Positions 61,901 to 64,000 of a stretch of 64,000 nucleotides of DNA are shown one piece after another. The stretch covers positions 24,009,334 through 24,073,333 of the forward strand of contig NC_030853.1 in the NCBI RefSeq assembly GCF_000208745.1, given 5' to 3'. Below the pieces are notes generated by a model that worked only from the letters and a program-made list of their open reading frames with translations, had not been told where the DNA came from and ran no database searches. A program made the position numbers and the translations under genes. This DNA comes from Theobroma cacao (taxonomy: Eukaryota > Streptophyta > Magnoliopsida > Malvales > Malvaceae). Within the stretch, counting starts at the first letter, position 1. Each line of letters opens with the position of its first letter.

Positions 61901-62242
61901 GAACAGAAGAGGAGAAATATGGAGATGCTAAGAGAAGAAAGGGCAAGGAAGCTTTATGAGGAAAAACTGAGAGCACTGGAAGAGCGAGAAAGATTTGCTG
62001 AGATCACAAGATACACAGAAGACATTCGGAGAGAGAGGGAGGAAGAAGAACGCCAGAAAGCGAAGAAGAAAAAGAAGAAGAAAAAAGCTGACATAAAAGA
62101 CGATTATTTAGAAGACTACAGGACAAGAAGAAATGACAGAAGAACGCTGGAAAGAGACCGAGGTGCAAAAAGGAAACCGGTTGAGTTAGGACGATATGGT
62201 GCAGAGTATGTCCCTCCAACAAAGCGACGCAGAGGGGGAGAG
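37963..62242 (+). CDS. TAF1: TFIID subunit 1 (TAF1/HAF histone acetyltransferase family), 3' end not in view
   Basis: Twenty exons join in frame to 1,779 codons: 37963-37984, 38066-38184, 39451-39513, 39665-39710, 40746-40964, 41222-41334, 43415-43583, 43730-44819, 45878-46080, 46230-46467, 48598-48934, 50080-50289, 50466-50558, 52702-52908, 53089-53295, 56519-57005, 58853-59061, 59204-59320, 60971-61027, 61112-62242. Approximate domains: acidic N-terminus (RLLGFMFGNVD) 1-190; ubiquitin-like domain 650-730; central TAF1/DUF3591 region 760-1200 (YCEERPLLLSNPGMGANLC); zinc knuckle CGAC..H..C near 1397-1414; Lys-rich and coiled segment to 1779. TAF1 is the TFIID scaffold contacting TBP, TAF7 and promoter DNA, in the nucleus; HAF proteins in Arabidopsis act in light-regulated transcription. 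The expected C-terminal bromodomain is not seen by 64000, and the last exon ends at a GTAATT donor, so the model is partial. Confidence 0.93.
38185..39450 (+). other. TAF1 intron 2
   Basis: GT-AG intron, T-rich, 1.27 kb. No gene or recognisable element. Confidence 0.7.
39711..40745 (+). other. TAF1 intron 4
   Basis: GT-AG intron (GTGATG donor), 1.03 kb. No supported feature inside. Confidence 0.7.
41335..43414 (+). other. TAF1 intron 6, with probable repeat insertion
   Basis: Two kilobases. The part from about 42180 to 43060 is less T-rich and more A/C-rich than the other introns (TTCACGCCTAGTGTTCCTCAG, CTTTGGAGGCGGCTGCTCC). It may be an inserted LTR or similar in reverse orientation, but ends and target-site duplications were not found. 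Confidence 0.4.
44820..45877 (+). other. TAF1 intron 8
   Basis: GTAAGT donor to TTGCAG acceptor. A GA-rich stretch (45165-45215) and a segment ending near 45520 with CTTTGTTTGG and AACAAAG-like ends could be a small non-autonomous element; not established. Confidence 0.45.
46468..48597 (+). other. TAF1 intron 10
   Basis: Starts GTAAGTG. It contains an imperfect local repeat of GAATCATTAATCTTATCCTCC at about 46590-46650, with a looser third copy near 46790. Nothing coding. Confidence 0.55.
48935..50079 (+). other. TAF1 intron 11
   Basis: GT-AG intron of 1.1 kb. No supported feature inside. Confidence 0.65.
50559..52701 (+). other. TAF1 intron 13, containing a SINE
   Basis: GTGAGT donor to TTCAG acceptor, 2.1 kb. 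The SINE at 50758-50851 is listed separately. The rest shows no gene. Confidence 0.65.
50758..50851 (+). mobile_element. tRNA-derived SINE with 9-bp target-site duplication
   Basis: An A-box-like segment (TTAGTGGTTTGGTGC, from about 50774) and a clear B-box (GGGTTCAAATCCCC, 50811-50824) are followed by a poly-A tail. GAGATTTTG flanks it on both sides (50749-50757 and 50852-50860). At about 94 bases it is short for a SINE. Confidence 0.8.
54159..54191 (+). repeat. G-rich tract with quadruplex potential
   Basis: Runs of four or more G separated by single A bases on the transcribed-like strand within an intron. Sequence only; folding is an inference. Confidence 0.6.
54590..54970 (+). mobile_element. 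LINE reverse transcriptase C-terminal fragment
   Basis: In broken frames the plus strand reads IQKDGKISRDA, then RPAIVCGIDYWATK, then VTVANKMSILCLMCG and LDMSR-like pieces. These match the C-terminal end of a common plant LINE reverse transcriptase (RPAMLYG.ECWA..., M.R.MCG, R..GHV). It lies in the sense direction in intron 15. Confidence 0.75.
57006..58852 (+). other. TAF1 intron 16
   Basis: 1.85 kb. A region near 57340-57600 has loosely repeated GGTGACTAC/CATGCTGGTGGC phrases. No gene. Confidence 0.6.
59321..60970 (+). other. TAF1 intron 18
   Basis: 1.65 kb from GTAAGT to AACCAG. No supported feature inside. Confidence 0.65.
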
Positions 62243-64000
62243 GTAATTACTTTTTCCGTATTGCTTTCTCTGGTCCTGGTTTGCCTTTGCTTTTATTTTT
62301 CTCTTTTATGAGTATGATGGTATGCATATCCAATCTACTAGTATCACATTAAAATTGGAGAATAGGTTCAGATCTTGATCCTGAGGGATTATAATTAACG
62401 AATTACAGAGTGAAGCTTTGTTCTTTAAGGTTGCTGTTTGTTAGTTGCTTGAGATTACAATGCGATGATTAATAATTTCATATTCTTGTTTTTTTGTGGC
62501 CTTGTTTTAATAATAATTTTTAGAAGGTACTTGATCAATTGTAATTGTGAAATTTTACTTTTCAGCTTTCTTATTTCACATAGAATATTAGAGTTTGAGG
62601 AGCTCAATTGGCTGATTAATGATAATATATAATCTATATAACTTACATTTAAAGATGAGTCTTGTAGACTCAATCTTTAGGCACCTGTTTCTTTTTTTTT
62701 GTTTTTTTGTTTTTTTCCAGTTGGAACTTTTTTTATGTTAGTATTATGAACCACCCAAAGTTCCTTTTTTCTTTCTCTTTTTTCTATTCATGTTCCTTTT
62801 TACTTTTAAATGAAATGGTTTTTTGGTCTTTTAATATGTCAAAACTACTTGTTTTTTGCGTAAAAAAAAAAAGCACATGTTAATTTTGTTTTCTTGTTTT
62901 AATAGATACTTACTGTTTGTCTTATGAAATTCAACACTACCTCTTTGACCGGAAATCCAAACATGTATAATTTGTTATTTATTATTATTATTGTTATTAT
63001 TATTATTTTCATTTTCACCACTACAATATGATTTTCAATGTATGAAAAGTATGCAACAAAAAGATAAATTCAATTAAAGTTTAAAATCTCTTTAATGTTT
63101 ATTATCTAGTTTATATAAATATTATTAATTACTATTAAAAGTGGTAATATGATATTATAGCATCCTTAAGTTTTTCGTTTGATATACAGGTACTAGGTGA
63201 TCATTTAAGCAATTAATTTTTAAAAGTATATTAGACTGTAAACTTTTGAGTTGTGAATAATATCTTTATAACTGCAATGATATATATATATATATATATA
63301 TATGATCTAAGCCCAAAAAATTATGATTATCCATATATTTATATGTTCGAATGTACTTTTAAATTGTATTATTGTCAATAAAACATAAATTCAAATATTT
63401 GATTTGAAAAGTAAAACTTATGAATTGTGATAATAGGTTTGTGAGCTTAATTCTACTGATCCATAATAAGTATAATAGTTGATAGATGGGTTACTGGGTG
63501 TGAGTCTAAAATTACTATGCAAATTCATTTCTGTGTTTGAATGGACACTAAATATAGTGACAGTTGCTGATTAACATCAAATCTTTAACATAGAAGAAGA
63601 AAGAGATTATAAAATGATTTTACTTATACAATTTCATTAAATTTTCATTACGTAATCTTAAATTTTCTAATACTTTTAATTTTTTTTTTGTAAAACTAAT
63701 GTTCAATATTTCATATCTATAAACAGTTAGTTGTTGAATGTTATAATATGTGGCCTACGCTCCACTGTATGTGCCAGGAATAAACTAGGGCTGCCAGCCG
63801 CAAGTTGAACAGCCCCTTCCCCACTTTCCTTCTCACGTTCCTCCTCCCTCACCCTCTCTCTCAGTGCTTCATCTTCTTTCTTTCTTTGACAGAAACCATA
63901 GCAAGACACTTTAAAAATTGACAGATAATTGAAACCCAACCCCAATGGCCCAAAACACATAAACACACCAACTCATTCAAAAATAACCCATATTAACCTA
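62243..64000 (+). other. Beyond the last visible TAF1 exon; intron or altered 3' end
   Basis: GTAATT follows exon 20, so an intron is expected. I searched for sequence encoding a bromodomain and found none. The stretch is AT-rich with an AT microsatellite at 63278-63303. From 63740 to 63960 there is a C/T-rich segment that could be a promoter leader or part of a repeat; the minus-strand frame there (63727-63966) is low complexity and not recognised. Confidence 0.5.
63278..63303. repeat. AT microsatellite
   Basis: About 13 AT units in the 3' region after TAF1 exon 20. Confidence 0.85.

Noticed and set aside
61325..62222. Minus-strand frames opposite TAF1 exon 20
   Set aside because: Shadows of a well-supported coding exon.
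63727..63966. Minus-strand frame of 79 codons at the right end
   Set aside because: Charged low-complexity stretch (REEEREKE) from a CT-rich leader-like sequence; unrecognised.

Overview
The window is plant nuclear DNA from a dicot, probably a woody rosid, though the species cannot be named from sequence alone. It has long GT-AG introns, low GC, many retrotransposon remnants, a class IV chitinase, and a TAF1/HAF gene with the plant-type internal ubiquitin-like domain. Single N bases at 9259, 20060 and 22802 mark assembly joins; the last two sit exactly where sequence is repeated.

Region 1 (about 1-30,000) is a tandem family of ten related loci, here called A to J. Each encodes, or once encoded, a small secreted cysteine-rich peptide of about 84 residues. 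Exon 1 gives a signal peptide. Exon 2 gives an acidic propeptide and a six-cysteine core with spacing C-x3-C-x8/9-C-x5/6-C-x6-C-x3-C. I do not recognise the family. A (1480-1817), B (2854-3198) and G (22871-23242) read as intact. E has lost its ATG and F has a stop in the signal peptide. C, H, I and J carry stops, frameshifts or lost cysteines, and D is a stub. The order A-B-C-E recurs as F-G-H-I because a block of roughly 10 kb was duplicated at 1 and at 11,180. Copia-type fragments, including a 3' internal end plus LTR, were carried along.

The second block was then expanded by a 5'-truncated L1-type LINE (13,762-22,357) that landed in the upstream region of G. Two long solo LTRs lie inside that LINE, each with a perfect 5-bp target-site duplication (GTTCT and ACTAG).

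Region 2 (about 28,000-37,600) holds a detached chitinase exon fragment (28,335), LINE remnants, small tandem repeats and a complete two-exon class IV chitinase gene (33,030-34,095). An AT-rich repetitive intergenic stretch follows.

Region 3 (37,600-64,000) is one large gene, TAF1 (HAF family, TFIID subunit 1). Twenty exons from 37,963 to 62,242 join in frame to 1,779 codons. They cover the acidic N-terminus, ubiquitin-like domain, central TAF1 (DUF3591) domain, zinc knuckle and basic C-terminal region. The expected terminal bromodomain is not visible in the last 1.76 kb, so the gene either continues past the window or has been altered. Its introns contain a SINE with target-site duplications and a LINE fragment.

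The chitinase and the peptide cluster are both plausible secreted defence genes, and a chitinase fragment lies inside the peptide array. TAF1 is an unrelated housekeeping neighbour. The best candidate for something undescribed is the peptide family: its tandem expansion, its strongly conserved promoter, and an odd shared splice-site arrangement in which the strongest donor and the strongest acceptor together give a stop codon.
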